NCBI GenBank assembly: GCA_021776795.1
Contig: JAJFFC010000008.1
Coordinates: 248,001 to 312,000 of the forward strand
DNA from: Planctomycetota bacterium
GTDB taxonomy: Bacteria > Planctomycetota > UBA1135
Length of the DNA stretch: 64,000 nucleotides
Direction: 5' to 3'
Part shown: positions 50,607-60,579 of the stretch, one piece after another
Layout of the letters: every line of letters begins with the position of its first letter
How positions within the stretch are numbered: position 1 is the stretch's first letter
Position numbers and translations under genes: made by a program
The notes under the pieces: generated by a model
What the model saw: only the letters and a program-made list of their open reading frames with translations
The model's database searches: none
What the model was told of the DNA's origin: nothing

Positions 50607-53402
50607 TCAGTCCTTTTTGGTGGTAGCCATGCGGTCAAGTGCCTCCTGTGCGGCATGCTTAATCGGATTGTTCTCACGCAAGAGGTCGACGAGTACTGGC
50701 AACGCCTCTGGGTCCCCCAGGAGTCCAAGGGCTTTCACGGCACCGAGACGCACCTCGATATCCGGATCTTTGAGATCTTCCAATAGTGCGAGCAGCGCTG
50801 TGGTTTCCTCTTGGCCGTTGGCCCACGCCGCCCATTTCTGCTGCAACTCGCGAGATTGTTGCAGCGAACTTAATTGACTCATGGCCATATTCCGCACATC
50901 TACTCGAGAGTCCGAAGTGAATTGGAGGAGAGTGTCGATAACTCGTTGATCGTCTACGGTACCCAATACCCTAAGAACGATGGTCAAGTCTTCCTTAGAC
51001 AGACTAGGCTGGCACAACTCGATTAAAGGATCGAGAAACTCCGTGACGGCGTCTTCTTCTTCTAAGCCAGATGAAATTTTGGTGATGTGCTGTTTCTCCT
51101 TGAGCAGGTTCGCCAAGTCTTGATGGAAAGCCGTTCGCAAGGCTGGATAGCGAAGGATGAAAGGAATCATCTTGCGGTCGAATCCATGGCTATCCCCTTG
51201 TCGACTCCAGAGAATCCTCATAAGGCGAACTTGGGGGACATCGTTTACGAGGCAAAGATGAAGCAAATTAGTCCCCTTAGTGGACAAGTCCTCAGCATGG
51301 AATGTGGAGATCGTTTCTTGAAGAAACTGTTCCTGCAAAGCAGGAGAGTTTGCCCTTGTATCCAGTCTTGCTGATACGAGTTCTCTTGCCAATACATCTT
51401 GAAATGGAGAGTCCAGGACTATCTCCAAGGCAAGGTTCATATCTTCTAATGCCACAGTCGTGAGCAAGCTATTGGAGCCTCTGTTGGCTGACAACGGAAA
51501 CTCAATATGAGCTCGCAGAACTTCTATATGCTCACGCAAGTTGACCTTGGGACCTTCTTCTTGAAGCATTCTCATCCAGTCCCCATTGTCAAAAAAGAGA
51601 AGCAATCCATCTCGCTCTTCATTTGGTACCGATTCCAGCACCGTCAATGCGCGAGATGGGCTCAGATTCTTCAAATAGTTAAAGGGAGTACCAAGATACT
51701 GGCTGGGCCATTTGGAATCCATGACAATCCAAGCCAATCCTTCCACATCTTGTCTTAGCCAAAGCTCCTGAATCAAATCTGAGGCTCCACCAGCTGGAAT
51801 GGTTAACCCGTATTCTCTCCAAATGGGAACGGTAATTCCACCATGACCCTTTTTGCCGATGAGGTTCTTGACCTCCTGCTCTACTGGAGTCCCAATTCCT
51901 AGGTCCAACAGAAGTTGGACTTCCTCTGTGTCCAAGCTTCCTCCGAACCAGGTGTTCAATAAATGAACCGCCCAAGTTGAGTCTGCTCCTAGGTCCTCGA
52001 GGAATCGAATTGCTTGGCTTGGTTGACCATAAGCCGCAAGTGCAGAAGCAGCCTGGAAGCGAACCAGTGGATGAGAGGACTGGGAACAAGACTCAAAAAT
52101 TCGAAGGTAACTTTCGGGAACATCCCCACCACTGGGAAAGCGAGGCCGGCGGTAAGGGTTTTCATCAAATGGGAAGAAGGATCTTCGCCATCGCTGCATC
52201 TCCTTATTGGCGTCATCATTCGCCTTGTGATTCAGATAGGGATTGATAAGAGAAAACCGAATAAGGTCCTGGTCATCACCGCTAGTAGCCCATTCCGCGA
52301 GCAAATTTTCGCCCTTTCCGTCATGCCAATAGTCCCAACGAACCATCTCCTTAGTCACTGCATCTTCGCAATGGGCAAAGCTGTTCAAAGTCGGGAGAAA
52401 CCTCTCTTTCTGGTCGTACACCTCCCTCATGAGCAGAATTGAATACTCGTAGATCTGTTCCTTTGACGAATTCAGGAACTCACTCTCAAAGGTCGACAAG
52501 ACTTTTTGCCACTCCACACCATCACCCAACTCGGGGCTAGGGTTTGGCCAGACCAAATAATCCCACAAAATCTGCAAAGACCTTGCTGGATTACTTTTGC
52601 CAAAATGGCGTGCCAGTTCACTCGCGATGCCTGCCGCAACCCTCTGCGCCCCTTCGTCAATGAAACTTTGAGACCAGCCTGGGCCACTAGACTTCACCCC
52701 ACTGAGAAGCATTTTTTGAGTGATGTCATCCGCGCCAAGGATAAAAGGCAGGAACCAGTCTTTAGTTTCTTCATTGAGTAAACAATAGAGGCTACCCGCT
52801 GCATTCTTGCGAAGCCCTAGGTCATACTCCTGGTTCGGGTCTTCCACAATAAACTGGAAGTAAGGGAGAAGACTGCGACCAAACTCCTGGTGCAGGTGGC
52901 CAAAGGTCTTGTTGCTGTGCCTTGTGGAAAGCAAATATCTCAAAAAGGAGGGATCAATCCCATATTGATTGGGGCTAAATTGGCTGAGTTGAGACTGGAC
53001 CGCCGAGGCAAAGGAGGTGCCTTGGCTGCCGCGGCGAATTCCTGGTAGCAACTGCTTTGCTTCTTCCGTTTTGCCGGCAAGGGTCAAAGCCCGTGAAGCT
53101 TGTGTCAGCAACCAAGAGGCCTGTCCCGGATAAGCAATGACATCGGGAAGGTCGACTAAGGCCAGCAACTTTTCTGCGCCTTCTTCATTCTTGCCGCGAA
53201 CATCAATCAGGTGCATTGCCAAGTGATACTCATCCATAGTGGATGAAGAAAGCCGAAGCGGAGGCGGGGTCACCGCTTCTGGGGAAACAGCTGGAGAGGG
53301 CTTTGGGGTTTCTTCTTGAGGAAGGGCGGCCGGAGAGGCGCCAATCCATAGGCAAATACTGAGCAGAGCGGTAGACATGAGCGATTGAGGCCGTGTGGCC
53401 AT
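50607..53402 (-). CDS. Secreted HEAT-repeat protein
   Basis: 931 residues with a signal peptide (ALLSICLWIGASPAALP). Most of the protein is helical, and the C-terminal 150 residues show clear HEAT repeats: LLQFTSDSRVDVRNMAMSQL and LLEDLKDPDIEVRLGAVKAL, then LVDLLRENNPIKHAAQEALD. Such scaffolds bind other proteins. It sits 76 bp downstream of the two-component pair at 53479-56077 on the same strand. A line sampled inside it is about 47% GC, lower than about 57% sampled in the neighbouring operon at 43 kb, so recent acquisition or different selection is possible. Confidence 0.78.
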   Translation of the reverse strand: MATRPQSLMSTALLSICLWIGASPAALPQEETPKPSPAVSPEAVTPPPLRLSSSTMDEYHLAMHLIDVRGKNEEGAEKLLALVDLPDVIAYPGQASWLLTQASRALTLAGKTEEAKQLLPGIRRGSQGTSFASAVQSQLSQFSPNQYGIDPSFLRYLLSTRHSNKTFGHLHQEFGRSLLPYFQFIVEDPNQEYDLGLRKNAAGSLYCLLNEETKDWFLPFILGADDITQKMLLSGVKSSGPGWSQSFIDEGAQRVAAGIASELARHFGKSNPARSLQILWDYLVWPNPSPELGDGVEWQKVLSTFESEFLNSSKEQIYEYSILLMREVYDQKERFLPTLNSFAHCEDAVTKEMVRWDYWHDGKGENLLAEWATSGDDQDLIRFSLINPYLNHKANDDANKEMQRWRRSFFPFDENPYRRPRFPSGGDVPESYLRIFESCSQSSHPLVRFQAASALAAYGQPSQAIRFLEDLGADSTWAVHLLNTWFGGSLDTEEVQLLLDLGIGTPVEQEVKNLIGKKGHGGITVPIWREYGLTIPAGGASDLIQELWLRQDVEGLAWIVMDSKWPSQYLGTPFNYLKNLSPSRALTVLESVPNEERDGLLLFFDNGDWMRMLQEEGPKVNLREHIEVLRAHIEFPLSANRGSNSLLTTVALEDMNLALEIVLDSPFQDVLARELVSARLDTRANSPALQEQFLQETISTFHAEDLSTKGTNLLHLCLVNDVPQVRLMRILWSRQGDSHGFDRKMIPFILRYPALRTAFHQDLANLLKEKQHITKISSGLEEEDAVTEFLDPLIELCQPSLSKEDLTIVLRVLGTVDDQRVIDTLLQFTSDSRVDVRNMAMSQLSSLQQSRELQQKWAAWANGQEETTALLALLEDLKDPDIEVRLGAVKALGLLGDPEALPVLVDLLRENNPIKHAAQEALDRMATTKKD

Positions 53403-53478
53403 CTTTGTTATCGCTGTTCTGACGTCACCAGTGTCACAAGCCTATGTCAAATCTTTGTTACAAATCGCCTTGGGCGGC

Positions 53479-54201
53479 TTAATCAGGCAGAAATCGATAG
53501 CCCACTCCATGCACAGTGAGCAAATGGATGGGATTTTCCGGGTCCTGTTCCATCTTTTGCCGCAAACGGAACACATGAGTGTCGACTGTCCTAGTGGACG
53601 CTGGTCTGGCTTGGCCCCATACCTGGCGGAGCAGAGTATCGCGGGAAATCGTTTCTCCCGGATTCTCCAGGAAATAGGCGAGCAAGTCTCTCTCCTTCCG
53701 ATTCAAGCCATGGCGCTTGCCTGCATGCACCAGGCTGTAGGCTTGGAAGTCGACTTCGACCTTGCCAAAGCTTTGTTGCATGCTTTGCGCAATCGGTTGC
53801 TTGCGGCGAAGCACGGCATGAATACGCAGCACCACTTCTCGCAATGGGGTGGGCTTGACCATGAAGTCATCGGCACCATACTCGAAGCCCAGAATCCGAT
53901 CTGCATCTTCCCCGCGAGCGGAAAGAATCAATACTGGAATGTCGCAGGACTGTGAGCGCATTCGCCGCAGGACCTCAAGGCCGTCTATCCCGGGCAACAT
54001 GAGATCTAACAAGACAGCATCGATGTCTTTGGCGGCTACGTTTTGTTCTCCTGATAGGAGCATGTCCAGGGCAGACTCACCGTCAGAGGCTTCCAAAACC
54101 TCAAACCCTTCGCTTTGCAAACCATCGGTTAGCCCGAGGCGCAAAGATGGTTCGTCTTCCACGAGTAGTACGCGGGCCGAAGATACAGGTGAATCACTCA
54201 T
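53479..54201 (-). CDS. OmpR/PhoB-family response regulator
   Basis: 240 residues. Receiver: VLLVEDEPSLRL, phospho-acceptor Asp66 in AVLLDLMLPGIDG, VLILSARGED, and the canonical K-P (FMVKPTPLREVV). The winged-helix domain has LNRKERDLLAYFLENPGET and TVDTHVFRLRQKMEQ with TVHGVGYRF. It overlaps the kinase stop by 8 bp (the kinase lies upstream). The pair is probably linked to the HEAT-repeat gene downstream. Confidence 0.9.
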   Translation of the reverse strand: MSDSPVSSARVLLVEDEPSLRLGLTDGLQSEGFEVLEASDGESALDMLLSGEQNVAAKDIDAVLLDLMLPGIDGLEVLRRMRSQSCDIPVLILSARGEDADRILGFEYGADDFMVKPTPLREVVLRIHAVLRRKQPIAQSMQQSFGKVEVDFQAYSLVHAGKRHGLNRKERDLLAYFLENPGETISRDTLLRQVWGQARPASTRTVDTHVFRLRQKMEQDPENPIHLLTVHGVGYRFLPD

Positions 54202-56077
54202 TGCTGGGAAACTCTAGGCGAAAACAAGCACCATTGCCATCGGTACGGTTGGCTACAGAAACCGAACCACCGTGAGCGACCATGACTGCTTTAACCAAGG
54301 CAAGGCCTAACCCAGCTCCAGCAGCCATGCTTTCGGTACTGGGCAAGCGTTCATAAGGTTCCAACACGCGTTGCTGCCAAGATTCAGGGATTCCAGGGCC
54401 GCGATCACAAATGGTGACGACGAGGCCGTGTCCTTTTGCCCGAAGAATGCTGATTTCAGCCACTCCCCCGCCAGCGGCATAGCGACGAATGTTTTCAAGA
54501 ATATTTGCACAGGCGCGTTCCACTGCAAAGGCATCGATTTCGATTTCGGGAAAATCCGGTTCGTAATTCAAGGCAATGGAAATTCCGGCATCTTCGTAAC
54601 GAGGTCTCTGCTGTTGCACTAATTCCTTTATCACTGCAACAAGAGATCCCTTTTCCAATTCAATTGAAAATTTCCCACGCTCCATGCGAGACAAGTCAAG
54701 GACATCGGCCACCAGCATCTCAAGGCGCCTGGCATCCCGCTGCATCGAACGATAATACTCTTGAAGCCTCTCTTTTCCGCTCACTCGCTCCTCGAGTAAA
54801 TTCTCAGCAAGCATCGATAGGGAAGCCGCTGGAGTTCTTAACTCATGACTGACACCTGCCAGGAAATCTGACCTAGTTTGTTGCAATAGCTGGTCTCGCG
54901 CAAACATTCTGCGCCCAATCATCAAAAGGGCAATCAGCGCAAGACTGAAGAAGCACGCGCCAGCGAACATCCATTGTTGCTGCCTGCGGATTGGCCGAAT
55001 GTAGCTTTCGACATCATGGAGCCGAATCTGCCACCCAGGAAGGCCAACCGCATTGGCGCCTACGAAAGCACTGAGGCCGCTTGGAGATTCGGACATGGAT
55101 TCCACCGAGGCCAGCACAAAGGAGGAATCCGCTCCCAACCGACTCTGCAAACGTTGTTCTGCCAGAGAATGTACGACGTCGACCGGATAGACCACTGCCC
55201 GACTTCGGTTGACATCGGCAATCAGGACTAACTCCCCATCCAAAACCGTGACCCCCGACGGAACTTTCGCGGGCAGGGACTGCAAGAGCTGGCGATACCC
55301 GAGGTCCCTGGCCAGTCGTGCCTCAACCTCAGCCGAAAGTTGTCCTTCCTCGGCTGGTGCCAAAAAGCTCAGCTCCATCCGCACTTCTTGTTCAGAAAGT
55401 GGCCATCGGCCTGACAGCAGGTTTTGCCGAATCTTGGCACGAAGGATTCCGACTCGCTCTGGATTGGCTGCTCCTTCCTCTATCTCCAAAAGTCGATAAG
55501 CCAAGATTAGACTTGCCGGTCGCCCCCTCAGGGTCCAGGAGTCTTGCGCAAGGTTCAGCCACCTTTCTAATAACTCGACTGCGAATTCCTTCTCTCCTGT
55601 TTCTTGCAGCAGAGGGATTCGCGCCAGATCAATTTGCAAGGCAAGGCCAATGGAATCTTCCGGGCATGACTTTGCGGCCTCTTGCAGTGCCAACAAGGCC
55701 ACCTCTGGATTCGCAATTTGCTCTAGGCCGTCACGGTACCAGCCAAAGGCGGCTGTCTCTCTACCCATGTGATCCAAAACCAATGGCGCTTGCCGTTGCG
55801 GAAAATGCAGCAGGGCTCCGTTTGCGTTGAGGGCAGATTGAAAAACTCGATTGGCGGCAAACTCATCTCCAATAAGGTCATCGGCAAGTCTGCGAACTTC
55901 CAATTCCAAGCCCGGCAGGAGGAGTTGAAGTTCGGCTTGCGCAGAAGCTAGGGCCAACTCCTCGGGCTTCTGAGGAATCCACCAGGTGACCCAAGGCAAT
56001 AGCAGTGCCAATCCCGCTAGCGACCAAGTCCATAAACGGACAAGGCCTGTGCGTCGAGGTTTATGGGAATAGGTCAC
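54194..56077 (-). CDS. Sensor histidine kinase with large extracytoplasmic sensor
   Basis: 627 residues starting with GTG. One helix near residues 14-32 and a second near 365-387 enclose a sensor region of about 330 residues that looks partly helical (LLALQEAAKSCPEDS; FAVELLERWLNLAQ). Phospho-acceptor His411 lies in AGVSHELRTPAASLSM. The ATPase domain has the N-box region ACANILENIRRYA, CDRGPGIP and GAGLGLALVKAVM. The order is kinase, regulator, then the HEAT-repeat gene. The ligand is unknown. Confidence 0.88.
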   Translation of the reverse strand: MTYSHKPRRTGLVRLWTWSLAGLALLLPWVTWWIPQKPEELALASAQAELQLLLPGLELEVRRLADDLIGDEFAANRVFQSALNANGALLHFPQRQAPLVLDHMGRETAAFGWYRDGLEQIANPEVALLALQEAAKSCPEDSIGLALQIDLARIPLLQETGEKEFAVELLERWLNLAQDSWTLRGRPASLILAYRLLEIEEGAANPERVGILRAKIRQNLLSGRWPLSEQEVRMELSFLAPAEEGQLSAEVEARLARDLGYRQLLQSLPAKVPSGVTVLDGELVLIADVNRSRAVVYPVDVVHSLAEQRLQSRLGADSSFVLASVESMSESPSGLSAFVGANAVGLPGWQIRLHDVESYIRPIRRQQQWMFAGACFFSLALIALLMIGRRMFARDQLLQQTRSDFLAGVSHELRTPAASLSMLAENLLEERVSGKERLQEYYRSMQRDARRLEMLVADVLDLSRMERGKFSIELEKGSLVAVIKELVQQQRPRYEDAGISIALNYEPDFPEIEIDAFAVERACANILENIRRYAAGGGVAEISILRAKGHGLVVTICDRGPGIPESWQQRVLEPYERLPSTESMAAGAGLGLALVKAVMVAHGGSVSVANRTDGNGACFRLEFPSNE

Positions 56078-56188
56078 AGCCTATTCAGCATACTCAACTC
56101 TCTGCTAACTCGTTTTTCGGCACCGCGATGAGGGGTCGAGACGGCGTTCTTGAGTGCGGAAACAGGAACCGCAAGGTAGACTAGAAGC

Positions 56189-57382
56189 ATGCTATCCCCT
56201 CTCCTTGGGCTCCTTCTTTTCGCCGCGCCGCAGGGCCCGGACACCCCTGGACCGCATGATGTCGGCATCCGCGATTTGTTGGTGCAAGACCAGCGTTTCA
56301 GCCAAGGAACGATTGACAGTCGCATTTACTACCCGGCAACCACAGCCGGTATGAACACCGCAGCCGATCCCTCCGGCGGACCCTACCCCCTAGTCAACAT
56401 GATGCACGGTTGGCTCGGCAGTGCCGACGGCTTGGACAGTCTTTCGATTCATATTGCCAGTTGGGGGTTTGTGGTGATTTCCACCGACACCAACCGCGGC
56501 CTATTTCCTGACACCGCCGATTACGCGCGCGATAGTCGCTCCTTATTGTGGTGGGTCGAAAATGAGGCGCAGGACTTCCAAAGTTGGTTGAGTGGAATGG
56601 TTGCAGCAGGCACAGAGTGGGCGGCGACGGGACATTCCATGGGCGGCGGCACACTGGGTGAACTCATTGGCATTGAGCCGCGCGTCCGCACCATCATTGG
56701 CATGCAAGCGGCTAGCAATGGTGCTGGCCAGGCTCCGGTGGAGAATTTCGACGGCCAGTGCTACTGGATTGCCGGTTCGGTCGACAACATCGTGCGCCCC
56801 AACACCGTACGCAGTTGGTTTGAGCGCGCCAATCGCAACCGCCACAACGTGTACTTTCTGGTGAATGGCATGGGCCACCTCGGACCGATTGAGAATCCAC
56901 CAAACAATGAGCCACTGCCAGGTGCGGAGCAAGCTCGCCAGCATCGCCTGCTTTTGGGTGGCATTCTGCGCTATGAAATGAAGGGCGAAGAAGACCTGAG
57001 CAAGGAAGTCTTCTCGATGCAAACCCTCGGAGATCCCACTGATCGAGAGTGCGCCAACTTTGCGCCAATCGTTTGGGGCGAGCCGGACACGCTTGGCTCC
57101 ACTCAACTTGCCCTAGGCACCGCCGCACGCCTTTCTGGGAGCGTTGCCCTAGCGTGGAGCCCAACTCCGGCGCAACGGCAGACGCCATATGGCCTACTTG
57201 GTCTTGATCCGCTGCAGACCATACGCATCTTTTCCGGTACCGGGGGCGCTTCTGGGGTGGTCGAGCCTCTACCTTTTGATGCCTCTGCATTCACCGGCCA
57301 AACGCTTTATGTCACGGCGGCAGCCCTTGGCGCCGGCCGTAGCCCGCAGCTTGGCAACACGGTGGAGATTGCGGTTCCCTAA
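56189..57382 (+). CDS. Secreted alpha/beta hydrolase (dienelactone-hydrolase/chlorophyllase-like)
   Basis: 397 residues with a short signal (LLGLLLFAAP). The alpha/beta hydrolase core is PLVNMMHGWLG (oxyanion), nucleophile Ser150 in GHSMGGG, the acid in GSVDNIVRP and the His in GMGHLGP. It resembles esterases that act on polymers or lipids. The last 110 residues are a separate beta-rich domain ending LGNTVEIAVP, a C-terminal type common on secreted proteins in this window's host. The substrate is not readable. Confidence 0.85.
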   Translation: MLSPLLGLLLFAAPQGPDTPGPHDVGIRDLLVQDQRFSQGTIDSRIYYPATTAGMNTAADPSGGPYPLVNMMHGWLGSADGLDSLSIHIASWGFVVISTDTNRGLFPDTADYARDSRSLLWWVENEAQDFQSWLSGMVAAGTEWAATGHSMGGGTLGELIGIEPRVRTIIGMQAASNGAGQAPVENFDGQCYWIAGSVDNIVRPNTVRSWFERANRNRHNVYFLVNGMGHLGPIENPPNNEPLPGAEQARQHRLLLGGILRYEMKGEEDLSKEVFSMQTLGDPTDRECANFAPIVWGEPDTLGSTQLALGTAARLSGSVALAWSPTPAQRQTPYGLLGLDPLQTIRIFSGTGGASGVVEPLPFDASAFTGQTLYVTAAALGAGRSPQLGNTVEIAVP

Positions 57383-57430
57383 AAAGGGCGGATAGGCACA
57401 TTTTGGGCCCGGCTTCTACAATCCGGGCCC

Positions 57431-59542
57431 ATGTCGCGACTCCTCCGCACCTTCCTACTTCTGCTGGCCGCCATTCCGATGGCCTGCCAGGTGCCTGAAA
57501 AGGCGAATGACCATGATTCCTCCGAGCTACACGGCGAAGACCATAATGGTGGACACGGCCACAGCCACGATGGCATTGGTCATGTTGCCGCAGTCGACGG
57601 CCTAGCGCCCGCGCAAGCCCTCGCCGCCGCCGACGACTTCTATCTCGCGGTCAATGCGGAATGGATGTCCACCAACCCCATCCCCGATGAATACGGGGCT
57701 TGGGGTGTGTTTCATGAAATCAATGATCGCAACCAAACCATGTTGCGCGAGATTCTGGAGCAAGCTGCAGTGGATTATCAAAAGCCGGGCGCCTCGCACA
57801 TCACCAAGCTACTCGGCACCATGTATGCCACTGGCATGGATGAGCAGTCCGCCGAGAACTTTGGTGTGGAAGCGATTCGCCAAGAGCTCGACATGATCGA
57901 GGAGATTCAGTCCTATACTGACATTCCACCTGTACTGGGTTATCTGCACAACATTGGCGCCAATGCTCTGTTCGGCCTTGGGTCGGAATCGGACTTCACA
58001 GATAGTTCGCAAACCATCACTTTCCTGATTCAAGACGGCACCGGCCTACCGGAGAAGGACTACTACTTCCGAGACGATGCCGAAAGTGAGGACATTCGCG
58101 AAGCCTATGTCGCCCATATCGCGCGCATTTTGGGCCTCGCTGGGGCTAGCGCAGATCAAGCGGCCGACGATGCCGAGAGTATTTTGGCCTTCGAGACCAT
58201 GCTGGCCGATGCCGGTCTTAGTGCTTTGGAAATGCGCGACATCAACCGACTGGCCAACCGCATTCCGATTGAGGAGCTGCATGCGCTGACGCCAGACTTT
58301 AGTTGGGAGTCTTATCAATTCAGCCTGGGCCTTGCCCCCCAACCGGTCGCCAATGTGGTCTGCCCGGAGTATTTCTTGGCCTGGAACCGAATGCTGACCG
58401 AGCAACCAATCCAACAGTGGAAGGCCTACCTGCGCTGGCAATTGCTCACGCGAAGTGCCGCCTACTTGTCTTCCGATTTCGTCAGCGAAAACTTTGATTT
58501 CTTTGGTCGTAAACTCAGTGGTCGCCAAGCGCAGAGCGATCGCTGGAAGCGTGTTCTCGGTTCAGTTAATGGCGGCATGGGCGAGGCACTCGGCCAAGCT
58601 TATGTGGAGCGCGCCTTTACGCCGGAGGCCAAGGAGCTGGCGCTGACCATGGTTGGGGACTTGCTCGAAGCTTACCGCGTGAGTTTGCAAGACTTGGCTT
58701 GGATGACCCCGACCACGCGTGAAGCCGCGTTGAAAAAGTTGGACTCCTTTAGCGTCAAAATTGGCTACCCCGATGTCTGGCAAGATTTCCGCGAGCTCGA
58801 GCTTCAGGATGGACCTTGGGTGCGCAACGTCTTCGCAGCCTCCGCATTCCAAAACGCGGTCGACCTGGCGCGCATCGGTAAGCCGACCGACCGCAGCTTG
58901 TGGGGCATGTCGCCGCAGACGGTCAATGCCTACTACAACCCGCTCTCGAATGAGATTGTGTTCCCCGCCGCCATCATGCAACCGCCGTTCTTTGGCTTAG
59001 AACTCACTATGGCTGAAAACTACGGGGCCATGGGTGCCATCATTGGCCATGAAATCACTCACGGCTTCGATGACATGGGCAGCCAATTCGATGCCCAAGG
59101 GAACTTGGTGAATTGGTGGACCGAGGAAGATCTGGCCGAGTTCGAAGCTCGTTCGCAAATCTTGGTCGATCAGTTCAACGCCTACGTCGCCATCGACGAT
59201 CTTCATGTGAATGGGGAGCTCACGCTTGGCGAGAACATCGCTGACTTGGGTGGTCTGAAAATGGCCTATAAGGCCTTCCAAATGCGCGCCGCTGAAGATC
59301 CGCAAAGCATGGTCGATGGATTCACTCCGGAGCAGCAGCTCTTCCGCGCTTGGGCCCGTGCGTGGCGAGAAAACACGCGTCCGGAATCACTGAAAGTGCA
59401 AGTCAATACCGATCCGCACTCGCCGAATCATTTCCGCGCCAACGGACCTCTAGGAAATTTGCAAGAGTTCGCCGACGCCTTCGGGCTCCAGCAAAACTCG
59501 CCGATGATGCGCCCGCAATCAGAACGCGCCGAGATTTGGTAG
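57431..59542 (+). CDS. M13-family metallopeptidase lipoprotein (PepO/neprilysin-like)
   Basis: 703 residues with a lipoprotein signal (AAIPMAC). The first 30 mature residues are unusually His-rich (DHNGGHGHSHDGIGH), perhaps a zinc-trapping segment. The rest is a full M13 peptidase: NAYYNPLSNEIVFPAA, the zinc site HEITH at residues 540-544, and the Glu in ENIADLGG. It degrades peptides outside the cytoplasm. It converges with the YheT-like gene, overlapping its end by 24 bp. Confidence 0.93.
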   Translation: MSRLLRTFLLLLAAIPMACQVPEKANDHDSSELHGEDHNGGHGHSHDGIGHVAAVDGLAPAQALAAADDFYLAVNAEWMSTNPIPDEYGAWGVFHEINDRNQTMLREILEQAAVDYQKPGASHITKLLGTMYATGMDEQSAENFGVEAIRQELDMIEEIQSYTDIPPVLGYLHNIGANALFGLGSESDFTDSSQTITFLIQDGTGLPEKDYYFRDDAESEDIREAYVAHIARILGLAGASADQAADDAESILAFETMLADAGLSALEMRDINRLANRIPIEELHALTPDFSWESYQFSLGLAPQPVANVVCPEYFLAWNRMLTEQPIQQWKAYLRWQLLTRSAAYLSSDFVSENFDFFGRKLSGRQAQSDRWKRVLGSVNGGMGEALGQAYVERAFTPEAKELALTMVGDLLEAYRVSLQDLAWMTPTTREAALKKLDSFSVKIGYPDVWQDFRELELQDGPWVRNVFAASAFQNAVDLARIGKPTDRSLWGMSPQTVNAYYNPLSNEIVFPAAIMQPPFFGLELTMAENYGAMGAIIGHEITHGFDDMGSQFDAQGNLVNWWTEEDLAEFEARSQILVDQFNAYVAIDDLHVNGELTLGENIADLGGLKMAYKAFQMRAAEDPQSMVDGFTPEQQLFRAWARAWRENTRPESLKVQVNTDPHSPNHFRANGPLGNLQEFADAFGLQQNSPMMRPQSERAEIW

Positions 59543-60577
59543 CGCGCCGGTCTTCTCTTTGAGAAGGCCCGTGAAGAACTCCAATAGCCGGTTCTCCGCC
59601 CACCAACGATCGCGATCACGCCACTGCGGTGTGATCGCGAGATCTTTAGCAAAGAAGGCGCAGTGCCCACCATAGGTGGTCATCAGCAGTCGTGTATGGG
59701 GGTTTGCCTCGATCGCCTGCATCGATAATTTGTTGTAAGGGACCAGCGGATCATCCGCGGCGTGAATCAACAACATGGGAGTGGCCACTTTGTGCAACAC
59801 GCGAAACGCGCTGGCGCGGTTGTAGTAGTCATTTGCACCGGAATAGCCAAAGCTCGGCGCAGTCCACATGTCATCGAAGGTGTAAAAATCTTTGTAGCCC
59901 TTGGGCGCATCATAAGGATAGAGCTCGGGGAATTGGTCAGCCTTGTTGCGTAGAGCCTTGACGAAACCGTCGAGGAAAATCTTCATATAAAATCGGTTCA
60001 TCACTCCGGTGTGCATGGCACGACAGGTGTTGACCAAGTTCAGTGGCGTGCTTACCGTGACCAAACCGAGTAAGTTGTCCGGTGGCGAACTCCCCCATTT
60101 TGCCGCTGTGTGCAAAGCAATCGAACCGCCCAAAGAAAACCCGGAAATGGCGACTTGGCTATGCGGGTGATGGCGCCCAACCCAAGCCACCAAGGCTTCC
60201 AAGTCTTCGGTTAACGCTGCGTTATAGAGTGTGGGCGTGGCGCGTTCGGTGCCGCCGCAATTACGCGTATTCAAACGCAGGACTGACCAACCGAGAGCCA
60301 CTGCTTTCTGCGCTGTACTCACCATATAGGGCGAACGCGCCGAACCGCTGAGGCCGTGCACCAAGATCAGAACTGGGGCATCAAAATCACGCTGCCAATG
60401 GGTTTCCACTCGTACCGAGGTGTGATCATCGACCGGAAGCCAAAAGTCTTCTGACAAATCCAGGAAGGGACCGACCGGTCGTGGCAACTTCGAACCAGCT
60501 ATCGTCATCATGTGCTTGTCACGTAACAAGCCATGCGGATAGAACGGGGCGAAAGGGCGCGTCCGAATGCTTTGCAT
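59519..60577 (-). CDS. YheT-family alpha/beta hydrolase
   Basis: 352 residues. The fold is that of the YheT/ABHD family: the N-terminal HMMTIAGSKLPRP, LILVHGLSGSARSPY (oxyanion), RLNTRNCGG, nucleophile Ser in SGFSLGGSIAL, Asp in LIHAADDPLVP and His in TYGGHCAFFA. Probably an esterase of lipids or small esters in the cytoplasm. It starts just 2 bp after the FadE-like gene on the same strand, so it is probably cotranscribed with the fatty-acid oxidation genes upstream. Confidence 0.87.
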   Translation of the reverse strand: MQSIRTRPFAPFYPHGLLRDKHMMTIAGSKLPRPVGPFLDLSEDFWLPVDDHTSVRVETHWQRDFDAPVLILVHGLSGSARSPYMVSTAQKAVALGWSVLRLNTRNCGGTERATPTLYNAALTEDLEALVAWVGRHHPHSQVAISGFSLGGSIALHTAAKWGSSPPDNLLGLVTVSTPLNLVNTCRAMHTGVMNRFYMKIFLDGFVKALRNKADQFPELYPYDAPKGYKDFYTFDDMWTAPSFGYSGANDYYNRASAFRVLHKVATPMLLIHAADDPLVPYNKLSMQAIEANPHTRLLMTTYGGHCAFFAKDLAITPQWRDRDRWWAENRLLEFFTGLLKEKTGALPNLGAF

Positions 60578-60579
60578 GC

